NCBI GenBank assembly: GCA_016177735.1
Contig: JACOUS010000030.1
Span: 248,001 to 312,000, forward strand
DNA: 64,000 nt
Direction: 5' to 3'
Origin: Ignavibacteriales bacterium
GTDB lineage: Bacteria > Bacteroidota > Ignavibacteria > Ignavibacteriales > Melioribacteraceae
The first letter of the stretch is position 1. The number at the start of each line of letters is the position of its first letter. This document shows, piece by piece, positions 16,529 to 25,190 of this stretch. The notes below the pieces were generated by a model. That model was not told the origin of the DNA and made no database searches. It saw nothing but the letters and a program-made list of their open reading frames with translations. The translations under genes and the position numbers were made by a program.

Positions 16529-17911
16529 ATGAGAATTCTTATTGAGATAAGTTACTTAATTTCTTCGGCGCTTTTCATCTTCGGAATAAAAATGTTGAGC
16601 TCACCGAAAACCGCACGGAAAGGTAATTTCCTTTCTGCTATCGGAATGCTGATTGCAATTGTTGTTACGCTTCTCGATCAACACGTTTTAACTTACGAAT
16701 ATATTTTGATCGGCGGTTTAGCCGGTTCTATTGCGGGAGTTATTTTAGCTGTTAAAACTCCGATGACCGGAATGCCGCAAATGGTTGGTATGTTGAACGG
16801 ATTCGGCGGCGGCGCATCAACTTTAGTTGCCTTATCGGAATTTTATAAACTTAGCGGCAGCGTTCCAACCGAAACCGGAATTGCAATTATTGCAAGCTTG
16901 CTTATCGGCGGCGTTACGTTTACCGGCTCGATGATTGCATTCGGCAAACTGCAAGGACTTGTAACCGGCAAAGTTGTAAAATACAAAGGACAGCATGCGA
17001 TCAATCTTTTGATGCTGGTTTTTGTAATTGGCGCCGGAGTTTATGTTGTAATGAATCCGATGACTACATTGAATCTTGCTTTGCTGTTAACATTTATTTC
17101 ACTTGTACTTGGCGTAACACTTGTACTTCCGATCGGCGGCGCAGATATGCCGGTTGCAATTTCACTTTTAAACTCGTATTCGGGAATGGCGGGTGCAACG
17201 ACGGGATTTGTTTTGCAGAACAATGAATTAATAATTGCCGGTTCGCTTGTTGGTGCATCGGGAATTATATTAACAAATATTATGTGCAAAGCGATGAATC
17301 GTTCGTTGATGAATGTAGTTTTGGGCGGATGGGATTCTGCCGGGACTGTTTCAACAGCTTCAACAACTTCTCAAAAAGGTCAGGTGAAATCAATCGATCC
17401 GGATGAACTTGCAATGATATTTGATGTCGCGGAAAGTATAATAATTGTTCCCGGTTACGGAATGGCAGTTGCACAAGCACAACATGCTGTTCGCGATCTT
17501 GTAAACTCACTCGAAGCAAAAGGGAAGAAAGTCCGTTTTGCAATTCATCCGGTTGCCGGAAGAATGCCGGGGCACATGAATGTTCTGCTTGCAGAAGCAC
17601 AAATCTCATATGATAAAATGCTTGCGATGGAAGATATTAATGATGATTTCCCGACTACAGACATTGCGTTAATTATTGGTGCGAATGACGTTGTTAATCC
17701 GGCTGCGCGGCATGATAAAAATAGCCCGATCTTCGGTATGCCGATTTTGAATGTTGATTATGCAAAAACAGTTGTGATAAACAAACGCTCTATGAGCGCC
17801 GGTTATGCCGGAATTGATAACGAATTGTTTTTCTATCCGAATGCGTTGATGTATTTCGGAGATGCAAAAGATGCAGTAACTAAGTTAGTCCACGAAATAA
17901 AAAATTTGTGA
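16529..17911 (+). CDS. pntB: NAD(P) transhydrogenase subunit beta
   Basis: 460 residues. The N-terminal ~270 residues hold about eight to nine membrane helices (dII beta), and the C-terminal ~180 residues are the NADP(H)-binding dIII domain with VPGYGMAVAQAQH (~302-314), HPVAGRMPGHMNVLLAEA (~345-362), IGANDVVNPAA (~395-405) and the KRSMSAGYAGI loop (~427). All motifs for NADP binding are intact. It completes the pntAA-pntAB-pntB set in the inner membrane and is followed by a strong terminator. Confidence 0.97.
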   Translation: MRILIEISYLISSALFIFGIKMLSSPKTARKGNFLSAIGMLIAIVVTLLDQHVLTYEYILIGGLAGSIAGVILAVKTPMTGMPQMVGMLNGFGGGASTLVALSEFYKLSGSVPTETGIAIIASLLIGGVTFTGSMIAFGKLQGLVTGKVVKYKGQHAINLLMLVFVIGAGVYVVMNPMTTLNLALLLTFISLVLGVTLVLPIGGADMPVAISLLNSYSGMAGATTGFVLQNNELIIAGSLVGASGIILTNIMCKAMNRSLMNVVLGGWDSAGTVSTASTTSQKGQVKSIDPDELAMIFDVAESIIIVPGYGMAVAQAQHAVRDLVNSLEAKGKKVRFAIHPVAGRMPGHMNVLLAEAQISYDKMLAMEDINDDFPTTDIALIIGANDVVNPAARHDKNSPIFGMPILNVDYAKTVVINKRSMSAGYAGIDNELFFYPNALMYFGDAKDAVTKLVHEIKNL

Positions 17912-17923
17912 TTGCTCTCCTTC

Positions 17924-17960
17924 AAAGATTCCATCTTTAAAAAGATGGAATCTTTTTCAA
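17924..17960 (+). terminator. Intrinsic terminator after pntB
   Basis: AAAGATTCCATCTTT (17924-17938), a 2-nt loop, then AAAGATGGAATCTTT (17941-17955) running into TTTTC. A 15 bp perfect stem with a T-run; it can act in both directions. Confidence 0.9.
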
Positions 17961-18091
17961 TAAAACTTTTTCACTTTTTCTAAACTCAAGACAAAACTCT
18001 CCGATAATAAGTATAAAAATTGGGAACAGAGGGGTGGGGTCAAAATGAATAATTAATATTTCATTCTGTTTAATTATGGAGAATTATATAT

Positions 18092-20335
18092 ATGAAAAAA
18101 CTATTGGGCAATCTTAAGGTCTCACTCAAACTAACTTTAATCTCCGTTGCATTCGTAATTCCCATTCTTGTGCTTCTGTACTTTTTAACCGCAGAACAAA
18201 ATATTAGAATTGACTTCGCACAAAAAGAAATTTATGGCGATGAATATTTGCGTCCGCTAAAAGGTCTTATGGAGCTGGCGCCGGATTACAAACATCTCAA
18301 CCACAATCAATCAAACGGTACAACCAACAGTTCCGATGCAAAACAAGTGGAATCAAAAATAGATAATCTGTTTGCTGAAATTGAAAATACGGAGACCAAG
18401 TTGGGAGAATCTCTTAGTACTAAAGAGAAATTAGAGGAACTGAAATCAGTCTGGGCTTCTCTTAAAAAAAATCCGGGTGATTCAGAGAAAGGGAAAGAAT
18501 TTATTTCAGGTATCAGGGGAATGATTTCATATGTTGGCGATAAATCAAATCTTATTCTTGATCCCGACCTCGACAGTTATTACATAATGGATGCTGTACT
18601 GCTCAAGCTTCCGGAGAACATGGATTTATTGTATCAGATACTAACTTATGGTAATGACATTGTTTTGAAAGGAAATTTAACACCCGAAGAGAAAACTGAA
18701 TTGATTGTGAAAACCGGTTTGCTTAAATCGAATTCCGAAGCTTTGACTACCGGAGTGAATGTTGCGTTTGATAATAACCCGGCAGAGAATCTAAAGGGTT
18801 CTCTTGCAGACGGTTTGACTACGACAAATAACGGAGTAAATAGTTTCCTCCGGCTGGTCAATAAAAAAATTCTTTATACTGACACAATTGCTGTTTCTTC
18901 AATTGAATATGAAGCGGCGGCTAAAGAAGCGTTAAAAGCTAATTTTGATTTTTGGGATGCGGCAGCTGCTGATCTTGATGAATTATTGCAAGCACGAATT
19001 GATGGTTTCAATAGCAGCAAATATTTTACTCTTGGAAGTGTTGCAATTGTTCTTGTCCTTTCTCTAGGCTTCGTATTTTTTATTACGAAGAATATTACTA
19101 CATCAATTTTGACTTTGGCAAACAGTGCAAAACAATTTTCCGAAGGGGAAAATAATATTAAAGTAGAGATTGATTCGAAAGATGAACTCGGGATGCTCGC
19201 TTCAGTTTTTAATGAAATGATCGTGAAGATTAACGAATCAATTCAGACCGTCAGGAAGGAAAAAGAAGATGTTGAGAAAAAAATAGAGATAGCTGTTAAA
19301 GAATCAGAAGAGAAAAATATTTATCTCGCAGAGAGTGTTGATACAATGCTGAAAAGCATTGAACGCTTTGCTGATGGTGATTTATCCGTCCAGCTAAACG
19401 TACTAACCAACGATGACATCGGCAAACTATACAACGGTTTTAACAAAGCCGTAATTTCAATAAAAGAACTTATCTATTCTTTAACGGATACAATAAATGC
19501 AACAACCAATGTTGCTTCACAGCTCTCTTCAAGTACGGGTGATTTAGCCGCCGGTTTCGAAGAGCAAGGAAATCAAACTTCCGAAGTTGCATCTGCAATT
19601 TCCGAAATGACCTCTACAATTTATGATACAACAAAGAATGCAAACAATGCTGCTAAAGCCGCAAACAAAGCCGGCGATTTTGCGAAGGAAGGCGGCACAG
19701 TTGTTAAAGAAACCGTTGAAGGTATGAATAGGATTGCACAAGTTGTTACCAACGCATCGCAAACAGTAGATGGATTGGGAAAAAGTTCGGATCAGATCGG
19801 TGAAATAATTCAAGTGATTGATGATATTGCAGATCAAACAAATCTGCTTGCTCTGAATGCGGCTATTGAAGCAGCACGTGCCGGCGAACAAGGAAGAGGA
19901 TTTGCAGTAGTTGCAGATGAAGTTCGTAAACTTGCCGAAAGAACTACCAAAGCAACAAAAGAAATTGCCGGCATGATTAAACAAATTCAGCAAGAAACAA
20001 AAGTTGCTGTTGCATCCATTGCCGCCGGTAAAACCGAAGTTGAAAGAGGAAAAGAACTTGCCGCAAAAGCCGGTGTTGCTTTGCAGGAAATCATCAAAGC
20101 ATCCGATGAAGTGCTTGGAGTTATTAATCAAGTTGCGGCGGCAAGCGAAGAGCAATCTGCAGCGGCTGAACAGATAAATAATAATATTGTAAACATCAGC
20201 AAAGTTGTGAATGATTCGGCAATGAATATGAATCACATAGTTAAAGCGTCGGAGAGTTTGAACGATCTCAATATTAATCTGAAAGAATTGATCAGCAGTT
20301 TCAGCATCAGCAAAGATGAGGTTCTTGCCGCGTAA
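18092..20335 (+). CDS. Methyl-accepting chemotaxis protein
   Basis: 747 residues. Membrane helices at ~12-33 and ~310-330 bracket a ~275-residue helical periplasmic sensor domain without a recognised ligand motif. A HAMP domain (~331-383) and a coiled linker follow, including a second HAMP-like repeat ([14 protein letters not shown], ~430). The signalling tip is at ~576-618 ([20 protein letters not shown], then [18 protein letters not shown]), identical to the CheA/CheW-binding hairpin of classic receptors. No C-terminal CheR pentapeptide is seen. It is transcribed alone between terminators, with no che genes nearby; the output might be motility or a gliding or other Che-like pathway. Confidence 0.95.
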   Translation: MKKLLGNLKVSLKLTLISVAFVIPILVLLYFLTAEQNIRIDFAQKEIYGDEYLRPLKGLMELAPDYKHLNHNQSNGTTNSSDAKQVESKIDNLFAEIENTETKLGESLSTKEKLEELKSVWASLKKNPGDSEKGKEFISGIRGMISYVGDKSNLILDPDLDSYYIMDAVLLKLPENMDLLYQILTYGNDIVLKGNLTPEEKTELIVKTGLLKSNSEALTTGVNVAFDNNPAENLKGSLADGLTTTNNGVNSFLRLVNKKILYTDTIAVSSIEYEAAAKEALKANFDFWDAAAADLDELLQARIDGFNSSKYFTLGSVAIVLVLSLGFVFFITKNITTSILTLANSAKQFSEGENNIKVEIDSKDELGMLASVFNEMIVKINESIQTVRKEKEDVEKKIEIAVKESEEKNIYLAESVDTMLKSIERFADGDLSVQLNVLTNDDIGKLYNGFNKAVISIKELIYSLTDTINATTNVASQLSSSTGDLAAGFEEQGNQTSEVASAISEMTSTIYDTTKNANNAAKAANKAGDFAKEGGTVVKETVEGMNRIAQVVTNASQTVDGLGKSSDQIGEIIQVIDDIADQTNLLALNAAIEAARAGEQGRGFAVVADEVRKLAERTTKATKEIAGMIKQIQQETKVAVASIAAGKTEVERGKELAAKAGVALQEIIKASDEVLGVINQVAAASEEQSAAAEQINNNIVNISKVVNDSAMNMNHIVKASESLNDLNINLKELISSFSISKDEVLAA

Positions 20336-20354
20336 GATTTGTAGAATTAGCAAT

Positions 20355-20396
20355 CAACCTTTAAGGTCATAAAAGATCTTAAAGGTTGAGTTTTAT
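20355..20396. terminator. Bidirectional terminator between chemoreceptor and PAP2 genes
   Basis: CAACCTTTAAG (20355-20365) pairs with CTTAAAGGTTG (20378-20388), a perfect 11 bp stem, followed by AGTTTTATTT. It lies between convergent genes, 19 bp after one stop and about 10 bp from the other, so it probably serves both. Confidence 0.85.
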
Positions 20397-20397
20397 T

Positions 20398-21186
20398 TCA
20401 CAACGGCAGTGTTATAATTAATACTTGTTCGCTCTGAATTTCTATTAACGTTTCTTTTGCATCATGTTGTTTGTGCACCCACTCGGCAACAAAAAATCCA
20501 ACCGCAGCACCGAGGAAAGTATCCGAGAGCCAATGTTTATCCTGATAGATGCGTGAGAACGCGGTTACAAGCGAAGGTATGTAAACAACATATTTTACAA
20601 AATCCGATTTTGAATTTTTAGAAATGATTGTTGAAAGAGAAAAAGCCACACTTGTGTGTCCGGAAGGAAGCGACCAATTGTCGTTTGAAAATTTCGTGAA
20701 CGGATGAAAAGTAAAACTGCCTTCGTTTGTATATGGGCGTGATCTGCCGGTGCCGAATTTAATTATTTGAGTAACTCCCGCCGTATAAATTCCCGATTGA
20801 ATTATCTCAAACGCTGTTCTTTTGTTCGAATCATTGTCTGATGAAATTCCGCTGATTGCAAAAATTCCTGAAATCAAAAGAGTTGTGTACGGCTCGCCCC
20901 AAATTCTTGCGGCTTCAATCGGGAAGCTGCTGTAGAATGACCGATCTTTCAACATTTCATTTCTTAACGGCTCATCGGCTTGCATAACGAGATAAGTTGA
21001 AGCGGCAATTAAACCGAACGTGCCAAAATCTTTTGCATCCCAGTTAAATGGCTGTTTCAAAAAATTTTCTGATTCTGTTCCAAACTGTTTTAGATTATAC
21101 GATTGCTGGGAGAAAACGATTATGTGCGATGCTAAAATGAAGAGGAGCGTAAATGCGGTAAAATTTATTCTTCCGGGTAAATTCAT
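20398..21186 (-). CDS. PAP2-family lipid phosphatase
   Basis: 262 residues from ATG 21186; a TTG eight codons upstream is less likely. Signal peptide or first helix: INFTAFTLLFILASHIIVFSQQ. The three phosphatase motifs are all visible: K-x6-RP in KFGTGRSRPY (~181), PSGH in LPSGHTSVAFS (~208), and SR-x5-H-x3-D in SRIYQDKHWLSD (~240). The enzyme dephosphorylates lipid phosphates such as undecaprenyl or phosphatidyl phosphates on the periplasmic face. Unlike many members it has a cleavable-looking N-terminus and few membrane segments. It is monocistronic and convergent with the chemoreceptor. Confidence 0.9.
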   Translation of the reverse strand: MNLPGRINFTAFTLLFILASHIIVFSQQSYNLKQFGTESENFLKQPFNWDAKDFGTFGLIAASTYLVMQADEPLRNEMLKDRSFYSSFPIEAARIWGEPYTTLLISGIFAISGISSDNDSNKRTAFEIIQSGIYTAGVTQIIKFGTGRSRPYTNEGSFTFHPFTKFSNDNWSLPSGHTSVAFSLSTIISKNSKSDFVKYVVYIPSLVTAFSRIYQDKHWLSDTFLGAAVGFFVAEWVHKQHDAKETLIEIQSEQVLIITLPL

Positions 21187-21338
21187 TTGTTCTGTTTTGT
21201 TTTGATGCAAATATAAAAAGTTTTCCTTCGACTGATAAAAAATTGATACAACAATTTTTAGTTCAGCAAGTCTAAAGAACTGTAACTTATCGGGAAATAG
21301 ACAAGTCTTAATCAGTGTAAAATAAACGGAGGCACAAA

Positions 21339-22268
21339 ATGAAAATGGAATTAAGTTCGAGCTTGTTAAACAAAAAAGCGCTTTCTTTGTTGATCTTTAT
21401 GGTAAGTATATTTTTTGCGGTTGATCTTCAAGCAAGTAAATTGGAACTGATAAAAGAAAAATCATTTCAGGTAAAACCGGGCGGCGGGCTGCAAGTTGAA
21501 GCATCAGGTGCCGATGTTAAAATTATGAGCTGGGATAAAGAAGAAGTCCATGTGAAAATTTTTGGCAATGAACGTGCACGGGAAAAAATGAGATTCGAAA
21601 TCGAGCAGGCTGAAAACGGTGTTCGTGTTCTCGTAAAGAAGAGAAGTTCATGGTCGTTTTTTGAATGGGGCGGCTACGATGTAAAAATTGAAGCGATGGT
21701 TCCGAAAAATTATAATCCCGGTATTACAACGTCCGGAGGAGATATTTCAGTTTATAGTTTAACCGGCAGATTCGAACTAAAAACATCCGGCGGTGATGTT
21801 TCATCGAAAGATACAAACGGCGAATTGATGGTTAGAACTTCCGGCGGAGATATCACACTCACAAATCACAACGGTAATTCGGATATAAGCACTTCGGGGG
21901 GAGATATCCGCACTATTAAGATGAACGGAAATCTGAGAGCATCTACTTCCGGCGGAGATGTTGATGTTGATTGCTCGAACGGGAAAGTAAGTGTCGGAAC
22001 TTCCGGTGGTGATGTTACCGTTTCATATTCCGGCGACGGCAGAGGAATTAAAGCCACAACATCAGGAGGTGATATTAGAATAAAAGTTCCGGCAGATATT
22101 AAAGCAAAGGTTGATCTCGAAACGCACGGCGGAGAAATTGACTGCAATTTTAACAACTCGAAAAACTCGAAAGTTAAACGCGGTGAGTTTCATGCAGAGT
22201 TTAACGGCGGCGGAGAACTTCTTTATTGCAGCACATCCGGCGGAGATATTATTATAACAGAAAAATAA
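21339..22268 (+). CDS. DUF4097-type secreted beta-helix protein with GGD repeats
   Basis: 309 residues with signal peptide (SLLIFMVSIFFAVDLQASK). After ~90 residues the chain is a ladder of short repeats of the form TSGGD[I/V] followed by ~12-17 residues; nine or so copies are visible (residues ~130-305), for example TTSGGDISVYSL, TSGGDVSSKD, TSGGDITLTN. This is the DUF4097 'putative adhesin' family, expected to fold as a beta-solenoid. The repeat number is higher and more regular than usual for the family. No T9SS domain, so probably periplasmic. Has AAACGGAGG upstream. Role unknown; the family is often described near envelope-stress genes. Confidence 0.85.
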   Translation: MKMELSSSLLNKKALSLLIFMVSIFFAVDLQASKLELIKEKSFQVKPGGGLQVEASGADVKIMSWDKEEVHVKIFGNERAREKMRFEIEQAENGVRVLVKKRSSWSFFEWGGYDVKIEAMVPKNYNPGITTSGGDISVYSLTGRFELKTSGGDVSSKDTNGELMVRTSGGDITLTNHNGNSDISTSGGDIRTIKMNGNLRASTSGGDVDVDCSNGKVSVGTSGGDVTVSYSGDGRGIKATTSGGDIRIKVPADIKAKVDLETHGGEIDCNFNNSKNSKVKRGEFHAEFNGGGELLYCSTSGGDIIITEK

Positions 22269-22289
22269 TTCCGGCGATAAAAGATACAT

Positions 22290-22347
22290 GTGGAGACGTT
22301 CCGCGAACATCTCCACCAGTTTAGAGACGGCTCACCGGGTCGTCTCT
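22290..22347. repeat. Two tandem dispersed palindromes
   Basis: GTGGAGACGTTC-CGC-GAACATCTCCAC (22290-22316, one mismatch) and AGAGACG...CGTCTCT (22323-22347), the latter followed by AC. Both share the GAGACG/CGTCTC arms with the palindrome at 12071-12094. They follow the DUF4097 gene and may also reduce read-through. Confidence 0.65.
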
Positions 22348-22454
22348 ACCTCATTTCGATAATAGTTCAAATTTTTGTCAATTGTAAAAGAAACCATTTT
22401 TAACTACCTTTTGTACAACAAATTATTTTATCAATCCCACTAAAAAGGTGTACT

Positions 22455-22694
22455 ATGAAGCTTGATTGGAACCAGTTCATGGGTAAGACATTGAACATTA
22501 CTCTTTTCGAAAACTATGGAGTGGTTTACGGTGCAAACGAAAAAGAGCATCCTACTTTTTATGAAATAGTTTTTAAGGTTGGCAAATTAACCGCCGCATA
22601 CGATGATGGTCTATTGATTGAATCGAGCCGCGAACAACAAGCCTTTAATATTTTTGTCCCCTACAATTCGATAAAATGCGTAGAAATATTTTAA
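22455..22694 (+). CDS. Small protein of unknown function upstream of T9SS plug
   Basis: 79 residues, mostly beta-strand-like, no signal peptide or membrane segment (MKLDWNQFMGKTLNITLFE.., ending FVPYNSIKCVEIF). AAAAAGGTG lies upstream of the ATG. Its last 19 bp overlap the start of the plug gene, indicating translational coupling. The sequence resembles small Sm-like or barrel proteins only loosely; no family is recognised. Its conservation with the plug gene would be the key clue to function. Confidence 0.6.
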   Translation: MKLDWNQFMGKTLNITLFENYGVVYGANEKEHPTFYEIVFKVGKLTAAYDDGLLIESSREQQAFNIFVPYNSIKCVEIF

Positions 22695-23926
22695 TTCTTT
22701 TTCTTGCCGGAATTTTTTCCAATCCTCTTTTACTTAATGCTCAGGATATTCAAGTAAAAAGTCTCAGAGTTTTTTCTTCATCCGATCAAACTTCTTTTCC
22801 GCTGATTGATATTTCCAATCCTGAAAAGAGCAGTATCACGATAGAGTTCGATGTGCAATCGGAATATCAACCCGATTTTAGTATTCTCTTTAGATTTTGT
22901 GACGATAATTGGAACCCGGTGGAAAATACTTTTCTGCTCAATCCGATTCACAACACGGAATATAATTTATGGTTCGATAGACTTCCGCTGAGAATCAAAG
23001 GGGCGAAGTATCATTACTCCGGAAATTTTCCGAATGAAAATGTAACTTTTCCTTTTTCGGGCAAATGGAAATTTTTTGTTATCGATCCGCAAGAACCCGA
23101 TCACATTTATGCCGAAGGAAAATTTTATGTTGTTTATCCCGAAGTGAAATTAAATACGAAGATTACGAAAGTAAGAGAGGAAGGAGAGACCTCCGAGATT
23201 GCAATTTTGGGAAGAAACATTACTATCAGCACATCTTTTACTTTGCCCGATTCATTGTTCCCTCATTACGTAAAACTTGTTGAAGTGATCGTTAATAAAA
23301 AAATTGATTACCCGATTATTGTGGATAGACTCACTTTTAACGAAGAAAGATTTTATGATTGGAACGGAAGCAGCAAATTTACTTTTACGGCAAAAGAAAT
23401 TAGACCGGGGAACGAATACCGCCACACAGATTTTCGGGATGAAAATATTTTTAATCAGCCGGTAATCAATCCGCAGCGTGTTGGAATCGAAACTTCCAAT
23501 CTTTTTAAAAAAGGCAGAAGAGATTTTAACGGCGGAAGCGAACTGCGGAATTACAAAGACGATTACGCTGAATATGTCGATGTGAATTTTAAAATCCGTC
23601 CGCCCGAAAATATTACATCGCCGGTATTTCTTGTCGGTTCGTTCAATGATTGGCAGGTTTTTCCGCAGTATGAAATGTTTGACGACGACGGGCTTCTATT
23701 TCTAAAACTGAATTTGAAACGCGGCGCGTACGATTACCAATTTGTTACCGGCGAAGTTATTGACGGCAAAATTGTGAACATCGATTGGAACATTCTCGAA
23801 GGAAATTTTTGGGAAACGGAAAATGATTATCACGTTTTTCTTTTTTATGAAACAAAAGAGAAAGGCGGTTACGATAAAATTATTGGATATCAGAAAATAA
23901 ATTCCTGTGAAATATGGAAACACTAA
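22676..23926 (+). CDS. T9SS plug protein (DUF5103)
   Basis: 416 residues with signal peptide (ILILFLAGIFSNPLLLNAQ). The N-terminal half has the DUF5103 features FRFCDDNWNPVENTFLLNP and GKWKFFVIDP; the C-terminal half has an early-set fold resembling glycogen-binding domains (VFLVGSFNDWQVFP, then GAYDYQFVTG). Structures of the T9SS translocon show a protein of this family blocking the periplasmic side of the SprA barrel when PorV is absent. Together with sprA and porX elsewhere in the window it supports a working T9SS. It overlaps its upstream neighbour by 19 bp and the next gene by 13 bp, forming a three-gene unit. Confidence 0.8.
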   Translation: MRRNILILFLAGIFSNPLLLNAQDIQVKSLRVFSSSDQTSFPLIDISNPEKSSITIEFDVQSEYQPDFSILFRFCDDNWNPVENTFLLNPIHNTEYNLWFDRLPLRIKGAKYHYSGNFPNENVTFPFSGKWKFFVIDPQEPDHIYAEGKFYVVYPEVKLNTKITKVREEGETSEIAILGRNITISTSFTLPDSLFPHYVKLVEVIVNKKIDYPIIVDRLTFNEERFYDWNGSSKFTFTAKEIRPGNEYRHTDFRDENIFNQPVINPQRVGIETSNLFKKGRRDFNGGSELRNYKDDYAEYVDVNFKIRPPENITSPVFLVGSFNDWQVFPQYEMFDDDGLLFLKLNLKRGAYDYQFVTGEVIDGKIVNIDWNILEGNFWETENDYHVFLFYETKEKGGYDKIIGYQKINSCEIWKH

Positions 23927-24903
23927 AAGTTGGCGTAATCGGAACCGGACATCTCGGAAGATTACACATCAAATTATTTCAACAAGTTAGCAATTGTTCT
24001 TTGGTCGGCATTTATGACAAAGATTACGAAAAAGCAAAAAGTGCCGGCGCGGAATTCAAAATTCCGGTTTATGAAAATATCGATGACTTATTTGCAAATG
24101 TTGACGCAGTTTCGATTGTTGCATCAACAAGTGCTCATTATGATTTAGTTAAACTGGCATTCGCCAGCAGCAAACATGTGTTCGTTGAAAAACCGATAAC
24201 ATCGAATATCGCAGAAGCGGAAGAGCTTGTAAAAATTGCAGACGAAAGGAAATTGAATTTTCAAGTCGGACATATTGAAAGATTCAACCCGGCGCTCGTC
24301 TCGCTCGAAAAATATAATTTGAATCCGATGTTTGTGCAGACTGACCGCCTCGCACAATTTAATCCGCGCGGAACCGATGTTGCAGTTGTTCTCGATTTGA
24401 TGATTCACGATATCGATATAATTTTAAGTTTGGTGAAGAGCGAAGTGAAAGAAGTGAAAGCCAGCGGCGTTGCAGTTGTATCCGATTCGATTGACATTGC
24501 CAATGCACGAATCGAATTTGAAAACGGTGCAGTTGCAAATGTTACGGCGAGCAGAATTTCCCAAAAGAAAATGCGCAAGATGAGAATGTTTCAGAGAGAT
24601 GCTTACATCACTCTTGATTTTATAACCGGTTCATCGGAAGTTTACCGGCTTGCAGAGCCAAACAGTTTGAGCGGAAATTCGTATATCTCGTTTGGAGAAA
24701 TCGGAGTTGGCGATAAGAAAAAAATTGTTGTGTACGAACAACCCGAACAAGTTGAAATAAACGCACTCAAACATGAATTGCAGCTGTTCGTTAATTCGAT
24801 AATTAAAAAAGAAGTCCCGGCTGTTACCGGTGCAGACGGCTTGCGAGCACTCAAAGTTGCAGAGATGATTATTAATAAAATTCATGAATCGGCTTTGAAG
24901 TAA
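23914..24903 (+). CDS. Gfo/Idh/MocA-family dehydrogenase
   Basis: 329 residues. N-terminal NAD(P) Rossmann fold: KVGVIGTGHLGRLHIKLFQ (~4-22); the family lysine motif VEKPITSNIAEA (~90-101, catalytic Lys in EKP); C-terminal domain with GHIERFNPAL and LMIHDIDIILSL. The substrate cannot be read from sequence; homologues in this phylum are commonly linked to lipopolysaccharide or nucleotide-sugar metabolism, which would agree with lptD downstream. It overlaps the plug gene by 13 bp. Confidence 0.9.
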   Translation: METLKVGVIGTGHLGRLHIKLFQQVSNCSLVGIYDKDYEKAKSAGAEFKIPVYENIDDLFANVDAVSIVASTSAHYDLVKLAFASSKHVFVEKPITSNIAEAEELVKIADERKLNFQVGHIERFNPALVSLEKYNLNPMFVQTDRLAQFNPRGTDVAVVLDLMIHDIDIILSLVKSEVKEVKASGVAVVSDSIDIANARIEFENGAVANVTASRISQKKMRKMRMFQRDAYITLDFITGSSEVYRLAEPNSLSGNSYISFGEIGVGDKKKIVVYEQPEQVEINALKHELQLFVNSIIKKEVPAVTGADGLRALKVAEMIINKIHESALK

Positions 24904-24960
24904 GAAATGTTTGATAACAAAAATATTATTTAGTTATAGAAAATTGGTGAGTTAAAATTG

Positions 24961-25120
24961 CCCCGACATTTTCCGTGTAAACGGAATTCCGCTTTGCGGC
25001 GATATGCCGGGGAGGTGTGGAAGAAATAAAGATGAACTTGGCTATAGCCAAAATTTTAGATGCAATGTGCGACTAAAGTCGAAGATTTTTCTAACTGTGT
25101 CCACGATCTAAATGTCGTGG
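24961..25120. repeat. String of small inverted repeats in the 287 bp gap before lptD
   Basis: Outer pair CCCCGACAT (24961-24969)/ATGCCGGGG (25004-25012) encloses ACGGAATTCCGC. Then TTGGCTATAGCCAA (25038-25051), CGACTAAAGTCG (25070-25081) and CCACGA...TCGTGG (25101-25120) followed by CAATTTTT. The 541 bp gap before sprA has the same kinds of stem and a matching GG(A/G)ATTCCGC core, so both look like decayed copies of one dispersed element family. No ORF is seen. Confidence 0.6.
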
Positions 25121-25190
25121 CAATTTTTGTACATGAAAATATGCTGTGTATGAACTCAAATAAAAATTAATCTCAGCAATTCAAAACATC

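Noticed and set aside
19544-20353. 269-codon open frame on the minus strand within the chemoreceptor gene
   Set aside because: Its translation is Cys/Phe/Asn-rich and repetitive, as expected from reading an Ala/Glu-rich coiled coil backwards; the plus-strand gene is unmistakable.
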